From: Bryobacteraceae bacterium
Lineage (GTDB): Bacteria > Acidobacteriota > Terriglobia > Bryobacterales > Bryobacteraceae
Assembly: GCA_019748195.1 (NCBI GenBank)
Contig: JAIEPW010000057.1
Span: 1 to 43,578, forward strand
DNA length: 43,578 bases
Direction of reading: 5' to 3'
Position numbers and translations under genes: made by a program
Notes under the pieces: model-generated
Databases searched by the model: none
Seen by the model: the letters and a program-made list of their open reading frames with translations, nothing else
What the model was told of the DNA's origin: nothing
Shown: positions 1 through 8,404 of the stretch, piece by piece
How the letters are laid out: every line of letters starts with the position of its first letter
Numbering within the stretch: position 1 is the first letter of the stretch

Positions 1-258
1 ATCGGGCTGGTGAACCGGGTGGTGCCCGCCGGCGCATTCAGCGGAGCCGTGGATGAGGTGGCGCGGCGCATCGCCCGTGGACCTCTCACCAGCTACCGCT
101 ACATGAAGGCGAACATTAATCTCGCCCAGAGCAGCGACTTCCGGACCGTGCTCGATCGCGAGGCGGAAACGCATCTGCGCTGCGGCATGACTGAGGACCA
201 CCAGGAAGGCGTGCGCGCGTTTCTGGAGAAGCGATCGCCGGAATTTAAGGGCTGGTAA
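1..258 (+). CDS. Enoyl-CoA hydratase/isomerase (crotonase) family protein, C-terminal part
   Basis: The gene enters from the left edge in frame 1, so only about 85 C-terminal residues are present. The segment IGLVNRVVP followed by a helix and the ending EGVRAFLEKRSPEFKGW is the usual C-terminus of enoyl-CoA hydratases, which hydrate or isomerise enoyl-CoA thioesters, for example in beta-oxidation. The catalytic oxyanion-hole region lies outside the window, so the exact substrate cannot be told. The stop overlaps the 3' end of the convergent uridine-kinase-like gene by 14 bases. Confidence 0.85.
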   Translation: MGLVNRVVPAGAFSGAVDEVARRIARGPLTSYRYMKANINLAQSSDFRTVLDREAETHLRCGMTEDHQEGVRAFLEKRSPEFKGW

Positions 259-865
259 GCACGCCTGAGAGCGCATTCTCCACGCGATCCACATTCCGCC
301 GAATGGGGGCATCGCCCTCCAGGATCAGATCGGCGTATCTGGCGGTAGGCAGCACGTAGAGTTCGGCCATGGGCCGCACGGTCTGTTCGTACTGCCTCAT
401 CACGCAGGCGGGCGTGCGCCCCCGCTCCTCGATGTCGCGGCTCATGCGGCGGTCGAGGCACAGCGGGTCCGCCGTACGAACGAAAATCGAGAAGTCGTAG
501 ATCCTCCTGAGCTCTTCCCAGTGCAGTGCAAGGATGCCCTCAACGATCACCAGGCCGCGCGGCTCCACGCGCTCGGTGCGGCCCGCCCTTTGGTGCAAAG
601 CGAAATCGTAGGAGGGCTTGTCCACCGCTTCTCCCCGCTTCAGTGCGGCAAGCTGGCAGACGAGCAATTCGACGTCCACCGACTCTGGATCGTCAAAGTT
701 CTGCAGTCCGCGCTCGGCCAGCGACAGGTGCGGCAGGTCACAATAGTAAGAATCCGTGGACACGATCACCGGTTCCAGGAGCGAGAACCGCTCCGCCAGG
801 TGCCGCGCCAGGTAGCTTTTGCCGCTGCCCGAGCAGCCCGCGATCGCCATCAGGAAAGAAGGCAT
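245..865 (-). CDS. Uridine kinase-like P-loop kinase
   Basis: A 206-residue protein of the uridine kinase/phosphoribulokinase group, which transfers phosphate from ATP to a nucleoside or related sugar hydroxyl in the cytoplasm. The Walker A loop GCSGSGKS is at residues 10-17. STDSYY follows as the usual substrate-side Asp segment, then VIVEGILAL and RRMSRDIEERGRT, the arginine-rich lid seen in uridine kinases. The length fits the family. The frame stays open 48 codons upstream, but that part crosses the divergent glycosyltransferase start and resembles nothing, so I start at the ATG at 865. The exact substrate (uridine/cytidine or another) is not certain. Confidence 0.8.
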   Translation of the reverse strand: MPSFLMAIAGCSGSGKSYLARHLAERFSLLEPVIVSTDSYYCDLPHLSLAERGLQNFDDPESVDVELLVCQLAALKRGEAVDKPSYDFALHQRAGRTERVEPRGLVIVEGILALHWEELRRIYDFSIFVRTADPLCLDRRMSRDIEERGRTPACVMRQYEQTVRPMAELYVLPTARYADLILEGDAPIRRNVDRVENALSGVLTSP

Positions 866-923
866 AAACGCTTCATTGTAAACGGACTGGACGGGCGGAC
901 CCAAACGGCCGATAGAGGGGTAA

Positions 924-1943
924 ATGGATGCTCGCACCCGGCCCACGGTGGTCCTGATCCCGGTGTACAACGATTGGGACGCCGTGGTGTGCCTGCTGTC
1001 TGAACTCAATCAACAGCTTGCGGAACCGGTCGACGTGTTGCTGGTGGACGACGGTTCCCTGGCGCCCATGCCAGCCTGGCCGGAATTCGGCAATTTCCGC
1101 ACGGTGAAAGTGCTGCACCTGAGGCGCAACCTGGGACATCAGCGCGCCATCGCGATCGGGCTGTTTGAGGCGGCAGACCGGATGCGGGGGTCGGCGGTGA
1201 TCGTGATGGACGGCGACGGCGAGGACCGGCCGGATCATGTGCCACTGCTGTTGGAGGAGTTTCGCCGGCGCGGAAGCAAGGACGTGATCTTCGCCGCCCG
1301 CACGAAGCGGCTCGAAAGCCTGTGGTTCCGCGTCTTTTATGCACTCTATCGACGGTTGCACTTACTCTTCACCGGTATTGAAGTACGCGTGGGCAACTTC
1401 AGCGTTCTGCCCCCGGAGGCGGTATCGCGGCTGATGGTGGTGCCGGAGCTCTGGAATCATTACGCGGCTGCCGTGTTCCGGGCCAAGCTTCCGCTTCAAT
1501 TGGTTCCGCTGCCTCGCGGACGGCGTCTACGGGGGCAATCGACCATGAACTTCGTGTCGCTGGTGATCCATGGCCTCAGCGCGATCAGCGTCTTCAGCGA
1601 CGTGGTGAGCGCCCGGCTGCTGGTAGCCGCCTCCGGCTTCTCGGTTGCGTTAACAGTGGCGCTGGGCGTGGTTGTGGCGGTTCGCTTCGGCACCGGGCTG
1701 GCGATCCCGGGGTGGGCCACCTACGCCGGCGGGATCCTGGCCGTGCTGCTGCTGCAATCGCTGCTGTTGGCCGTGCTGCTGGTGTTCCAGATTATCGGAT
1801 CGCGAACGCAGATGAGCTTCCTGGCGGCTCGCGACGCGCATTACTTCATCGCGGGGCGTACGGTGGCGTGGGCCGCTCCCGCCACCCAGGTGGCGATGCT
1901 GGCGCAGGCGGTCGAGATGGAACGCGCGAGGTCCCGGCCTTGA
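924..1943 (+). CDS. Family 2 glycosyltransferase with C-terminal membrane anchor (DPM1/GtrB-like)
   Basis: A 339-residue inner-membrane glycosyltransferase. The GT-A domain starts TVVLIPVYND (8-17), has the nucleotide-binding VDDGS (41-45) and the metal-binding D96-G97-D98 motif. The C-terminal third holds two strongly hydrophobic segments (around LLVAASGFSVALTVALG and GGILAVLLLQSLLLAVLLV), the arrangement of polyprenyl-phosphate sugar transferases. By family it would load a sugar from a nucleotide-sugar donor onto a lipid carrier or glycan; donor and acceptor are unknown. A GAGGGG ribosome-binding site lies at 915-920. The stop overlaps the next gene's start, so the three genes to 4134 look like one translationally coupled operon. 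Confidence 0.85.
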   Translation: MDARTRPTVVLIPVYNDWDAVVCLLSELNQQLAEPVDVLLVDDGSLAPMPAWPEFGNFRTVKVLHLRRNLGHQRAIAIGLFEAADRMRGSAVIVMDGDGEDRPDHVPLLLEEFRRRGSKDVIFAARTKRLESLWFRVFYALYRRLHLLFTGIEVRVGNFSVLPPEAVSRLMVVPELWNHYAAAVFRAKLPLQLVPLPRGRRLRGQSTMNFVSLVIHGLSAISVFSDVVSARLLVAASGFSVALTVALGVVVAVRFGTGLAIPGWATYAGGILAVLLLQSLLLAVLLVFQIIGSRTQMSFLAARDAHYFIAGRTVAWAAPATQVAMLAQAVEMERARSRP

Positions 1944-2623
1944 CCGCCTACACGTACGAAGGCTGTGAACTGGACCTGTTCGCCAAAGCCACCCGATGGA
2001 AAGCGTACTGGCGGGACCAGATCGCGGGGTTCGTTCACGGTCGTGTTCTGGAAGTTGGCGCCGGGATCGGCGCCAACGCACACGCGCTAGCCCGGCTGGA
2101 GTTCGACTCCTGGCTGAGCCTGGAGCCGGATGCGAACCTGGCCTCCCGGATTGAGACTGGCCCCAAACACCGGGTACGAGTTGGCACCCTGGCGGCAGTC
2201 GACGAACGGTTCGACGTCATCCTTTACATCGACGTGCTGGAACACATCGCGGACGATCGCGCCGAGGTTGGTCTGGCAGCCCGGCGGCTGTATCCGGGCG
2301 GATCTCTGGTCGTGCTGGCGCCCGCGCATCCTTTCCTGTTCACTCCGTTCGATAGCGCGGTGGGCCACTATCGCCGTTACACGCGCGCCTCCCTGCGCGC
2401 GGTGATTCCTCCGGAACTGGAGCCGCGCAAGCTGGTCTATCTGGACGCCGCGGGCCTCCTGGCAAGCCTCGGAAACCGGCTGTTGTTGCAAAGCGCCCAT
2501 CCGAACGACGCTCAGATTCTGGCCTGGGACCGGTTCCTGGTTCCTCTATCGCGCCTGCTCGATCCCTTGCTGCTGGGCCGGGTTGGCAAATCCGTGCTCG
2601 GCGTCTGGTCCAAACCGCGATGA
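1940..2623 (+). CDS. Class I SAM-dependent methyltransferase
   Basis: A 227-residue cytoplasmic methyltransferase of the Rossmann type. Motif I is VLEVGAGIGANA; an acidic residue in LEPDANL would bind the ribose of SAM; DVILYIDVLEHI is the motif common in sugar and lipid methyltransferases of glycan clusters. I use the TTG at 1940, which overlaps the preceding TGA; the open frame upstream runs antisense to nothing but within the glycosyltransferase gene and has no methyltransferase-like sequence. It ends in an ATGA overlap with the next gene. Sandwiched between two glycosyltransferase-type genes, it probably methylates a sugar, lipid or carrier in the same pathway, which is inference. Confidence 0.8.
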   Translation: MTAYTYEGCELDLFAKATRWKAYWRDQIAGFVHGRVLEVGAGIGANAHALARLEFDSWLSLEPDANLASRIETGPKHRVRVGTLAAVDERFDVILYIDVLEHIADDRAEVGLAARRLYPGGSLVVLAPAHPFLFTPFDSAVGHYRRYTRASLRAVIPPELEPRKLVYLDAAGLLASLGNRLLLQSAHPNDAQILAWDRFLVPLSRLLDPLLLGRVGKSVLGVWSKPR

Positions 2624-4134
2624 TCCGCCGCCTGGAACCCTGGCTGATTTTCGCGGCGGTGGCGGCGATCCTGCTGACGGCGCATGGAAATCGCCTGGTG
2701 TTCACCAACGACGAAGGAATCATTCTGGAAGCGGCGCAGCGCATGACAGAAGGCAGCCGCCTGTACGTAGATTTTTTCGGATACATGAGCCCCGGGGGCT
2801 ACTGGCTGCAGGAAATCGCGTTTCGCGCTTTTGGCTACTCGCTTCGATCCGCAAGGCTGGTTGTAATTCTCGACTTCGCGGTACAGTGCGCCCTTCTGTT
2901 CTGGATCACGCGCCGGGTTTCCACGCGGCCGGCGGCTTGGTGCGCCACTGTGCTCTTCTTCGCCTTCCAGGCTTCGAACCCCACGCTCCTAACCTCAGCC
3001 CACCGCTGGGATAGCGCCGCGCTTGCGTTGGGCGCCGTTACGGCGGCGCTCGCCGGGAACCGCTGGCTGATTCTGAGCGGCGCGCTGGCCGCCTCCGCCG
3101 CCGTAGTGACGCCTTCGGTGGCGGGTGTAGCGGTGGTCACCTTCGCCTGGATGGCGACATTGAGGAACTGGCGCGGGGCGTTCCTTTTCGCGGGAGGCGC
3201 CGCCACTGCCGGATTAGTCGCGATCGCCATATTGGCCGGCGGCGGCATATGGGGCGGCTTCGTGGATCAGATGCTGTGGCTGCAAACACATTACTCCGGC
3301 GTTAATGTGATGCCATACGGATCCATCATCGGCGGCTATCCCGCGCTTTTTGAGGGTGCTTCCGGCCTCGAACTGGCGATCCGCGCCGCCCTGGTACTCT
3401 GCGTGGCTCTACCTGCTGTGCTCCCGGTAATCGCCGCCGGCGGTTGGGGCGTCCGATATCTGCGGCGCCGCGAAGTCCCGCCCGAAATCGTGTACCTGCT
3501 CGGCTGCATGGCCGCACTCGTGATTTCCTGCCTGCCACGGGCCGACGTGATGCACCTGGCGTTCGTCGCGCCCTTAGGCTACACCTTAACGGCTGCCATC
3601 GCCGCGCTCGCGCTGTCGCGGCGGGCTCAGTTTCTCACGGCGGCGGGTTTTTCGGTCTTCGCGCTGGTATTCCTTCTCAATTATCACCACGAGATCCGTC
3701 GAGATGTTTCCCTAGATTCGCCTGTCGGCGGCCTCCGCATACCCCAGGACGCCGCGCCCGCGGTCGCTGACCTGCTGCGCCATGTACGGGCAGGCGACAC
3801 GCTCTACGTCCACCCTTATCTCCCGCTGCTCTACTACATCACCCAAGCCCGAAACCCCACGCGGTTTTCGTACCTCGCTCCGGGGATGATGGGAAAGGCC
3901 GAAGAGGAGTCCGCACTCGATTCGCTCCGCCGCAACCCGCCGCAATGGATTCTCTACCTCGCCCTGCCTCGCGAGGAGTTCCTGCGCGTGTTTCCCTCGG
4001 CGGGATCACTGGACAACCGCTTCGCAGCGCTCGAGTCTTGGATCGAAACGCACTATCCTCTCGTGGTCCCGCCCGTTACTGTGGCCGGTTACACCTTGCG
4101 AGCGCGCCGCGACGTGTCGCGGACGCGCCGCTAG
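2620..4134 (+). CDS. Polytopic membrane protein, probable GT-C (GT39-like) glycosyltransferase
   Basis: A 504-residue integral membrane protein with roughly ten hydrophobic segments. Shortly after the first membrane helix comes FTNDEGIILEAAQRM and then YVDFFGYMSPGGYW, resembling the acidic loop and the Y-x-D-F-x-G-x-x-P-G pattern of GT-C mannosyl/arabinosyl-type transferases that use lipid-linked sugars in the periplasm. A soluble C-terminal portion follows the last helix. It begins at an ATGA overlap with the methyltransferase, consistent with a three-gene operon in which the GT2 enzyme makes the lipid-linked donor and this protein uses it. No gene for the acceptor is visible nearby. Confidence 0.65.
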   Translation: MIRRLEPWLIFAAVAAILLTAHGNRLVFTNDEGIILEAAQRMTEGSRLYVDFFGYMSPGGYWLQEIAFRAFGYSLRSARLVVILDFAVQCALLFWITRRVSTRPAAWCATVLFFAFQASNPTLLTSAHRWDSAALALGAVTAALAGNRWLILSGALAASAAVVTPSVAGVAVVTFAWMATLRNWRGAFLFAGGAATAGLVAIAILAGGGIWGGFVDQMLWLQTHYSGVNVMPYGSIIGGYPALFEGASGLELAIRAALVLCVALPAVLPVIAAGGWGVRYLRRREVPPEIVYLLGCMAALVISCLPRADVMHLAFVAPLGYTLTAAIAALALSRRAQFLTAAGFSVFALVFLLNYHHEIRRDVSLDSPVGGLRIPQDAAPAVADLLRHVRAGDTLYVHPYLPLLYYITQARNPTRFSYLAPGMMGKAEEESALDSLRRNPPQWILYLALPREEFLRVFPSAGSLDNRFAALESWIETHYPLVVPPVTVAGYTLRARRDVSRTRR

Positions 4135-4166
4135 GCTATTATCGGGGTAAGGCCCAGGAGGAGCAA

Positions 4167-4817
4167 ATGTTCAAGAGATGCAAATGGCTGCCGGTAGTCG
4201 CCATTGCCGCCATCACGGCAACCGCTCAGGATGCCAGGAAACAGGACGCCCCAGCGCCGGAATTGCCAAAGGCGGATTACGACCGGGTATTGAAGATCGC
4301 CCGAGGCGTGCAGAAGGAGCTGGTGCGCATTCCCCAGTACGGAGTCTTTGACGATCTGCGCTTCGGCATCAAGGGAAGCACGGTGATTCTTCGCGGCTAC
4401 GCCTCGCGCCCCATTCTGAAGAGCAGCGCGGAGCAGGTGACCGGCAAAGTCCCCGGCGTCACCGAGGTTGTGAACCAGATTGAAGTGCTGCCGCTTTCGC
4501 CCAACGATGACAACATCCGCACGAGGGTCTACATTGCGGTCTACGGGAACACCGTCCTGCAGCGCTACAACCCCAATCGCGGGAGCCCGGTGTTCGGGAC
4601 GCTGGCGCAACGCGCCGGCGGTATCACCAACGATCCGCCCATCGGCTTCCATCCGATTCACATCATCGTGAAGAATGGCAACGTCACTTTGACCGGCGTG
4701 GTGGATAACGAAATGGATCGCTCCATCGCGGAAATCCAGGCTAACGCAGTCCCCGGCGTGTTCGCGGTCACCAACAACCTCGAAATCCCCAACGACAAGA
4801 AGAAGCCTTCGAAATAG
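4167..4817 (+). CDS. Exported protein with two BON domains
   Basis: A 216-residue protein starting at the ATG at 4167, preceded at close distance by the strong ribosome-binding site AGGAGGAG (4156-4163). Residues 1-21 form a signal peptide (KRCKWLPVVAIAAITATAQ). Two copies of a BON-like unit follow: one around GIKGSTVILRGYASRP with VPGVTEVVNQIEV, and one around VKNGNVTLTGVVDNEMDRS with VPGVFAVTNNLEI. BON domains occur in periplasmic stress proteins such as OsmY and bind membranes or other proteins. There is no lipobox cysteine, so it is probably soluble in the periplasm. The gene converges with folP, leaving four bases between the stops. Confidence 0.85.
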   Translation: MFKRCKWLPVVAIAAITATAQDARKQDAPAPELPKADYDRVLKIARGVQKELVRIPQYGVFDDLRFGIKGSTVILRGYASRPILKSSAEQVTGKVPGVTEVVNQIEVLPLSPNDDNIRTRVYIAVYGNTVLQRYNPNRGSPVFGTLAQRAGGITNDPPIGFHPIHIIVKNGNVTLTGVVDNEMDRSIAEIQANAVPGVFAVTNNLEIPNDKKKPSK

Positions 4818-4821
4818 TAGT

Positions 4822-5670
4822 TCAGTCCTCGCGGCGGCGGGCGATTTCGTCCGCCACCCGCACGGCGGCAGCCATGGATTTCACGTCATGCACGCGGACC
4901 ATGTGGGCGCCGTTCAAAATCGCCGCCGTCACCGCGGCCGCGGTAGCGAATTCCGTCTCCTCGGCGGTTCCCTGGGCGATGAACTGCTTTCGCGAGGGAC
5001 CCACCAGCAGCGGGTAATCCAATTGTCCGATCACGCCCAACTTCGCCAGGATCTCGCTGTTTTGTTCCTTCCGCTTACCGAACCCGAGACCCGGATCGAT
5101 CGCGATCCGCAGCCTGCCGACTCCCGCGCGACGCGCTCGATTCACGCTCGCGTCCAAATCGCGGGCGATGGTTTGGGCGGGGTCCTTTAACGCCGGGAGC
5201 TTCGCCCAGGTGTCCGGAGTGCCCCGCATGTGATTCAGCACGAGTCCCGCGTCGCCCTGTGTCACCACTCTTGCCAGGTCCGGATCAAAGGTCAAACCGC
5301 TCGGGTCGTTGATGATCTCGACACCGAGCGAGATCGCCTTTTCGGCGACCGAGGCCTTGTACGTATCCACCGAAATCGGGACGCCGATTTTGCCCCGCAA
5401 ACGCTTCAACACCGGGACCAGCCGGCGAAGCTCTTCCGCCTCGGATAGGCGCGTGGAGCCGGGGCGGGTGGATTCCGCTCCGATGTCGATGATGTCCGCG
5501 CCCGCTTCCTCCAGTTGAACGGCATGAGCGAAGGCGCGATCCGGATCGTCGAAACGCCCGCCGTCGGAAAAAGAATCCGGAGTAACGTTCACAACTCCGA
5601 AGATCAGCGTTTTGTCGCCCAGATGATATTGGCGGTCTTTCGGGGTCCAGTCCAGGCGTTTGCGCATCAT
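4822..5670 (-). CDS. folP: Dihydropteroate synthase
   Basis: A 282-residue cytoplasmic enzyme of folate synthesis that condenses 7,8-dihydropterin pyrophosphate with p-aminobenzoate. The sequence shows the family landmarks in order: FGVVNVTPDSFSDGG (pyrophosphate loop), DIGAESTRPGS, ISVDTYKASVAEKA, IINDPSG, LNHMRGTP, IDPGLGFGKR, LVGPSRKQFI and a terminal RVHDVKSM. Length is normal and all loops are intact, so it should be active. Two adjacent Met codons are possible starts; I give the first. It stands alone: the neighbouring comF gene is divergent and no other folate gene is in view. Confidence 0.95.
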   Translation of the reverse strand: MMRKRLDWTPKDRQYHLGDKTLIFGVVNVTPDSFSDGGRFDDPDRAFAHAVQLEEAGADIIDIGAESTRPGSTRLSEAEELRRLVPVLKRLRGKIGVPISVDTYKASVAEKAISLGVEIINDPSGLTFDPDLARVVTQGDAGLVLNHMRGTPDTWAKLPALKDPAQTIARDLDASVNRARRAGVGRLRIAIDPGLGFGKRKEQNSEILAKLGVIGQLDYPLLVGPSRKQFIAQGTAEETEFATAAAVTAAILNGAHMVRVHDVKSMAAAVRVADEIARRRED

Positions 5671-5891
5671 GGAGCAACCTGATTGTACCGCCCGAGAGCT
5701 AGCGGACGCGTCACCCCGCCGTAACAGGATGCTGCTAGAATGTTTGCAAAGTCCGGTGTTCTTACGGCGGCGGCCGCCGGGATGCTAGACTGAAAAGGAA
5801 GAGGCGGAGGTGAGCCTTCCCTAGTTGCCATCTTTCGAGCCAGTGGCCAGCAGCGGTTACGCTTGCCGCACGAAAGATCGCGCGCGCCCTG
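5671..5891. promoter_or_regulatory. Divergent folP/comF intergenic region
   Basis: A 221-base gap between the divergent folP and comF genes that should hold promoters for both. On the plus strand TAGAAT (5736-5741) and TAGACT (5786-5791) resemble -10 boxes; both sit in a similar GGATGCT context, but I see no convincing -35 partner. A GGAGGT at about 5807 is followed by no sizeable reading frame. Confidence 0.25.
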
Positions 5892-6668
5892 GTGCGCCGC
5901 CTGTTTCCCGAAGACTGCCGCGTCTGTTCCCAACCTCTCACCGGTATTTCGAGAATCCCGGTGTGCGCTAGATGCCTCAGCGCCCCGGATCCGGTTCAGG
6001 CCGAGTTCTACTGCAAGGAATGCCAGACCCCGTTCTTGAGCCCGTTCCCGCTGGATGAGGAGGGCCGCTGCCGGCTTTGCGCCGGCGCACATCGCCCGTT
6101 TGATGGAGTTTATTCTCCCGGAGCCTATGAGGGCCGCCTTCGCGAACTGATTCGCCTGTTCAAGTACGCCGGCATTCGCAGCCTGGCGCGACCCATGGGC
6201 GTTTGGCTGGCCGAAGCGTGCCCGCGCCACCGTTCGTATGACGCTATCGTTCCGGTCCCGCTGCACTGGATCCGCCGCTGGAGGCGCGGATTCAACCAGT
6301 CCGAGATGCTGGGGACTGAACTCGAAAGGCACTTGGGCGTCCCCATGCTGCCCGTCCTGCGCCGCCGCAAGGCGACCCCCTCCCAAGCCGGCTCCACCGC
6401 CGCCGTTCGCCGCAGGAACCTGCAGGGGGCATTCGCGGTCCGCGATCGCGAGTTGTTGCGCGGCAAATCGATTCTGCTGGTGGATGACGTCTTCACTACC
6501 GGCGCGACCGCGGCGTCCGCCGCCGCCGCTCTGAAGCGGGCGGGCGCCGCCCACGTCACGGTTCTCACGCTCGCCCGCGCCGACCGCCGGGCAGGCACGG
6601 TACAAATTCGAACTCCGCGGCCACGTGCCGCCGGGCGCGCCGCCGCCTTGGAGGGAATACCGGGATGA
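5892..6668 (+). CDS. comF: ComF family phosphoribosyltransferase-like protein
   Basis: A 258-residue protein with the ComF layout: an N-terminal zinc-ribbon region rich in cysteine pairs (CRVC, CARC, CKEC, CRLC) and a C-terminal type I phosphoribosyltransferase domain with the PRPP-binding motif [16 protein letters not shown]. ComF proteins are needed for DNA uptake during competence, handling single-stranded DNA on the inner side of the membrane, and are also linked to DNA repair. The start is a GTG at 5892, giving a slightly short N-terminus; no other ATG/GTG/TTG is in frame before the upstream stop. The last codons overlap the HNH gene (ATGA), so the two are translationally coupled. Confidence 0.85.
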   Translation: MRRLFPEDCRVCSQPLTGISRIPVCARCLSAPDPVQAEFYCKECQTPFLSPFPLDEEGRCRLCAGAHRPFDGVYSPGAYEGRLRELIRLFKYAGIRSLARPMGVWLAEACPRHRSYDAIVPVPLHWIRRWRRGFNQSEMLGTELERHLGVPMLPVLRRRKATPSQAGSTAAVRRRNLQGAFAVRDRELLRGKSILLVDDVFTTGATAASAAAALKRAGAAHVTVLTLARADRRAGTVQIRTPRPRAAGRAAALEGIPG

Positions 6669-7192
6669 CCGCACTCGACCGATTGCACCGTCCGGTTCTC
6701 GTGCTGAACGCCAGCTACGAGCCGATCAATGTTTGCGCCGTGCGGCGCGCCCTGGTGCTGGTGCTGAAGGGCGTAGCGTCCGCCGAGGAGCACGCCACCT
6801 ATCGCGTCCACTCCTCCCGCAACCACTTCGAGGTTCCATCCGTGATCCGGCTGCTGGAGTATCGCCGGATTCCGCACCAGAGCCGCGCGCTGTCGCGCAA
6901 GAACATCCTGATGCGGGACCGCTACACCTGCCAGTACTGCCATAAGCCGCTGGCCTCCTCCGAGCTCACGCTCGATCACGTCGTCCCGCGTTCCCGAGGC
7001 GGGGAAACCACCTGGGAGAACCTGGTGGCCTGCTGCCATCCCTGCAACAATCGCAAGGGAAGCCGTACTCCAGATGAAGCCAACATGCGTCTGGCGAAGA
7101 TTCCCAAGCCCTTCAGCCTGCACACCAGCAGGCACCTGATGCGGATGCTGGCCAAGAGCGATGATCGCTGGCGGAAGTACCTGTTCTACTAA
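6665..7192 (+). CDS. HNH endonuclease
   Basis: A 175-residue HNH nuclease. The core lies in the second half: CQYCHKPL, then [11 protein letters not shown] with the catalytic His, [17 protein letters not shown] with the Asn and the second zinc cysteine pair. The N-terminal portion ([28 protein letters not shown]) is typical of a widespread chromosomal HNH subfamily whose role is unknown and which is not clearly part of restriction or homing systems. Coupling by a four-base overlap to comF suggests a shared role in processing DNA, which is inference. All expected metal and catalytic residues are present. Confidence 0.9.
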   Translation: MTALDRLHRPVLVLNASYEPINVCAVRRALVLVLKGVASAEEHATYRVHSSRNHFEVPSVIRLLEYRRIPHQSRALSRKNILMRDRYTCQYCHKPLASSELTLDHVVPRSRGGETTWENLVACCHPCNNRKGSRTPDEANMRLAKIPKPFSLHTSRHLMRMLAKSDDRWRKYLFY

Positions 7193-7201
7193 GGACGCGG
7201 C

Positions 7202-7588
7202 TTGGACGGCACGGCGCAACTGCTGTTGGGCGTACCCCTGGCCCTTGCCTCCGGTTTCGCGTATGGCTATCTGAGCTGGGCGTACGCGGAGTTGATCTCC
7301 CTATTCACTCGCTGGATCCTGCTGCGAGCGCGGCGTCCCAGCCCCGGCACCGTGGCTTCCTTGCAGGGCGCCTTCGCGATCCTCGCGTGGATGGCGTTTG
7401 CCCTGGCGCCCGCGGCCGCGGTGATCTTCGCAGGCCCCGGCAACCGCCGGATTCGCTTCCTGATCCTGCTGGGCGCTTATGCCGGAGTGCTTGCGGGATA
7501 CCGCTGGTTCTTCCGCTGGAGACCGAAGGGTCTGGACGCGTGGCTGTCACGCACAGCGGCGCGTTTGCCGCTCGGCTTCGCGGACTGA
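7202..7588 (+). CDS. Small membrane protein of unknown function
   Basis: A 128-residue protein with about three hydrophobic segments: VPLALASGFAYGYLSWAYAEL, AFAILAWMAFALAPAAAVIFAG and FLILLGAYAGVLAGYRWF, separated by Arg-rich loops, so it should sit in the inner membrane. The start is a TTG at 7202, supported by AAGGA at 7191-7195 with a six-base spacer. It follows the HNH gene by nine bases and is probably cotranscribed with comF. The stop directly abuts the convergent infC stop. I do not recognise a family. Confidence 0.7.
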   Translation: MDGTAQLLLGVPLALASGFAYGYLSWAYAELISLFTRWILLRARRPSPGTVASLQGAFAILAWMAFALAPAAAVIFAGPGNRRIRFLILLGAYAGVLAGYRWFFRWRPKGLDAWLSRTAARLPLGFAD

Positions 7589-8194
7589 CTACTGCGCCGG
7601 GGCGCCAGCCGCGCCCGCGGGCGGCTTGGGCTTCTCTTCCTTCTTCGGAACCGCCGTCTTCACCGGGCTGATGATCACGTGGAAGTTGCGGCCTTCCAAT
7701 CGCGGCTGGCCTTCCACCTGACCGACGTCCTTCAGGTCCTCGGCGAAACGCGCCAGCAGTTTCTGGCCGAGATCCACGTGGGCGATTTCGCGGCCGCGGA
7801 ACTGCACCACGGCTTTCACGCGGTTGCCTTCCTTCAGGAAGCGAATCGCGTGATTGCGCTTGAAATCGTAATCATGGTCGTCGGTGTTCGGGCGGAACTT
7901 CAGCTCCTTCACCAGAATCACGTGCTGCTTCTTCTTGGCTTCGTGCTGTTTCTTCTTGTTTTCGTACTGCCACTGGCCGTAGTCCATCGCCTTGGCGACG
8001 GGCGGTTCCGCGGTCGGGGCGATCAGGATCAGATCCAGACCGAGTTCCTGCGCCTTGCGAACAGCGGCGGGGGTGGGCATGATCTCGACAGAACCATCCG
8101 GGAACACTGCGCGCACTTCTCGAGCGCGAATCGCTTCATTTACGTTCTCCCGGATACGGGGGCGGCGGGGGTGGAAGCCTCTTGGTGGAAACAT
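7589..8194 (-). CDS. infC: Translation initiation factor IF-3
   Basis: A 201-residue IF-3, which binds the 30S subunit, prevents premature 50S joining and checks the start codon and initiator tRNA. The N-domain carries RENVNEAIRAREVRAVFPDG and the linker MDYGQWQYENKKKQHEAKKKQ; the C-domain shows KELKFRPNTDDHDYDFKRNHAIRFL and VVQFRGREIAH. A short Lys/Pro/Ala-rich tail follows. The start is ATG at 8194, directly preceded by an in-frame TGA, so the rare AUU/AUC start usual in other infC genes is not used upstream here. The usual downstream rpmI-rplT genes are absent; a convergent gene begins at once. Confidence 0.95.
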   Translation of the reverse strand: MFPPRGFHPRRPRIRENVNEAIRAREVRAVFPDGSVEIMPTPAAVRKAQELGLDLILIAPTAEPPVAKAMDYGQWQYENKKKQHEAKKKQHVILVKELKFRPNTDDHDYDFKRNHAIRFLKEGNRVKAVVQFRGREIAHVDLGQKLLARFAEDLKDVGQVEGQPRLEGRNFHVIISPVKTAVPKKEEKPKPPAGAAGAPAQ

Positions 8195-8218
8195 TCAGAT
8201 GCTGGTCAACGAAGACAC
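8195..8218 (-). CDS. Possible seven-codon leader peptide upstream of infC
   Basis: A mini-frame starting with GTG at 8218 and encoding MSSLTSI ends in a TGA that directly touches the infC ATG. A GGAGG at 8229-8233 lies ten bases before the GTG, whereas no clear ribosome-binding site precedes the infC ATG itself. Ribosomes could therefore load on this frame and reinitiate at infC. The frame is very short and may be chance. Confidence 0.25.
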   Translation of the reverse strand: MSSLTSI

Positions 8219-8370
8219 GAGCGGCTTACCTCCAGAATCAGCCACTTCTCCCGATAGTAGCAGATTTCGTCGCAGACCAAGCCCACGTTGGAGGGTTGCC
8301 GGGCCGATGAGCGCTTTCGCTCCCGTTTCGCGCGTACTCTTATTGAGCCCACGTGCCTCAGGCCGACACA

Positions 8371-8395
8371 TATAATGGGATTCGTGAAACGAGGA
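8371..8395 (+). promoter_or_regulatory. Putative -10 box and ribosome-binding site for the CsgG-like gene
   Basis: A perfect TATAAT at 8371-8376 lies 29 bases before the CsgG-like start codon, in the divergent gap to infC. No good -35 hexamer sits 16-18 bases upstream; TTGAGC at 8343-8348 is 22 bases away. GAGGAG at 8390-8395 is nine bases from the ATG at 8405 and supports that start over the in-frame ATG at 8375, which overlaps the -10 box. Confidence 0.45.
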
Positions 8396-8404
8396 GCTAC
8401 CCGA

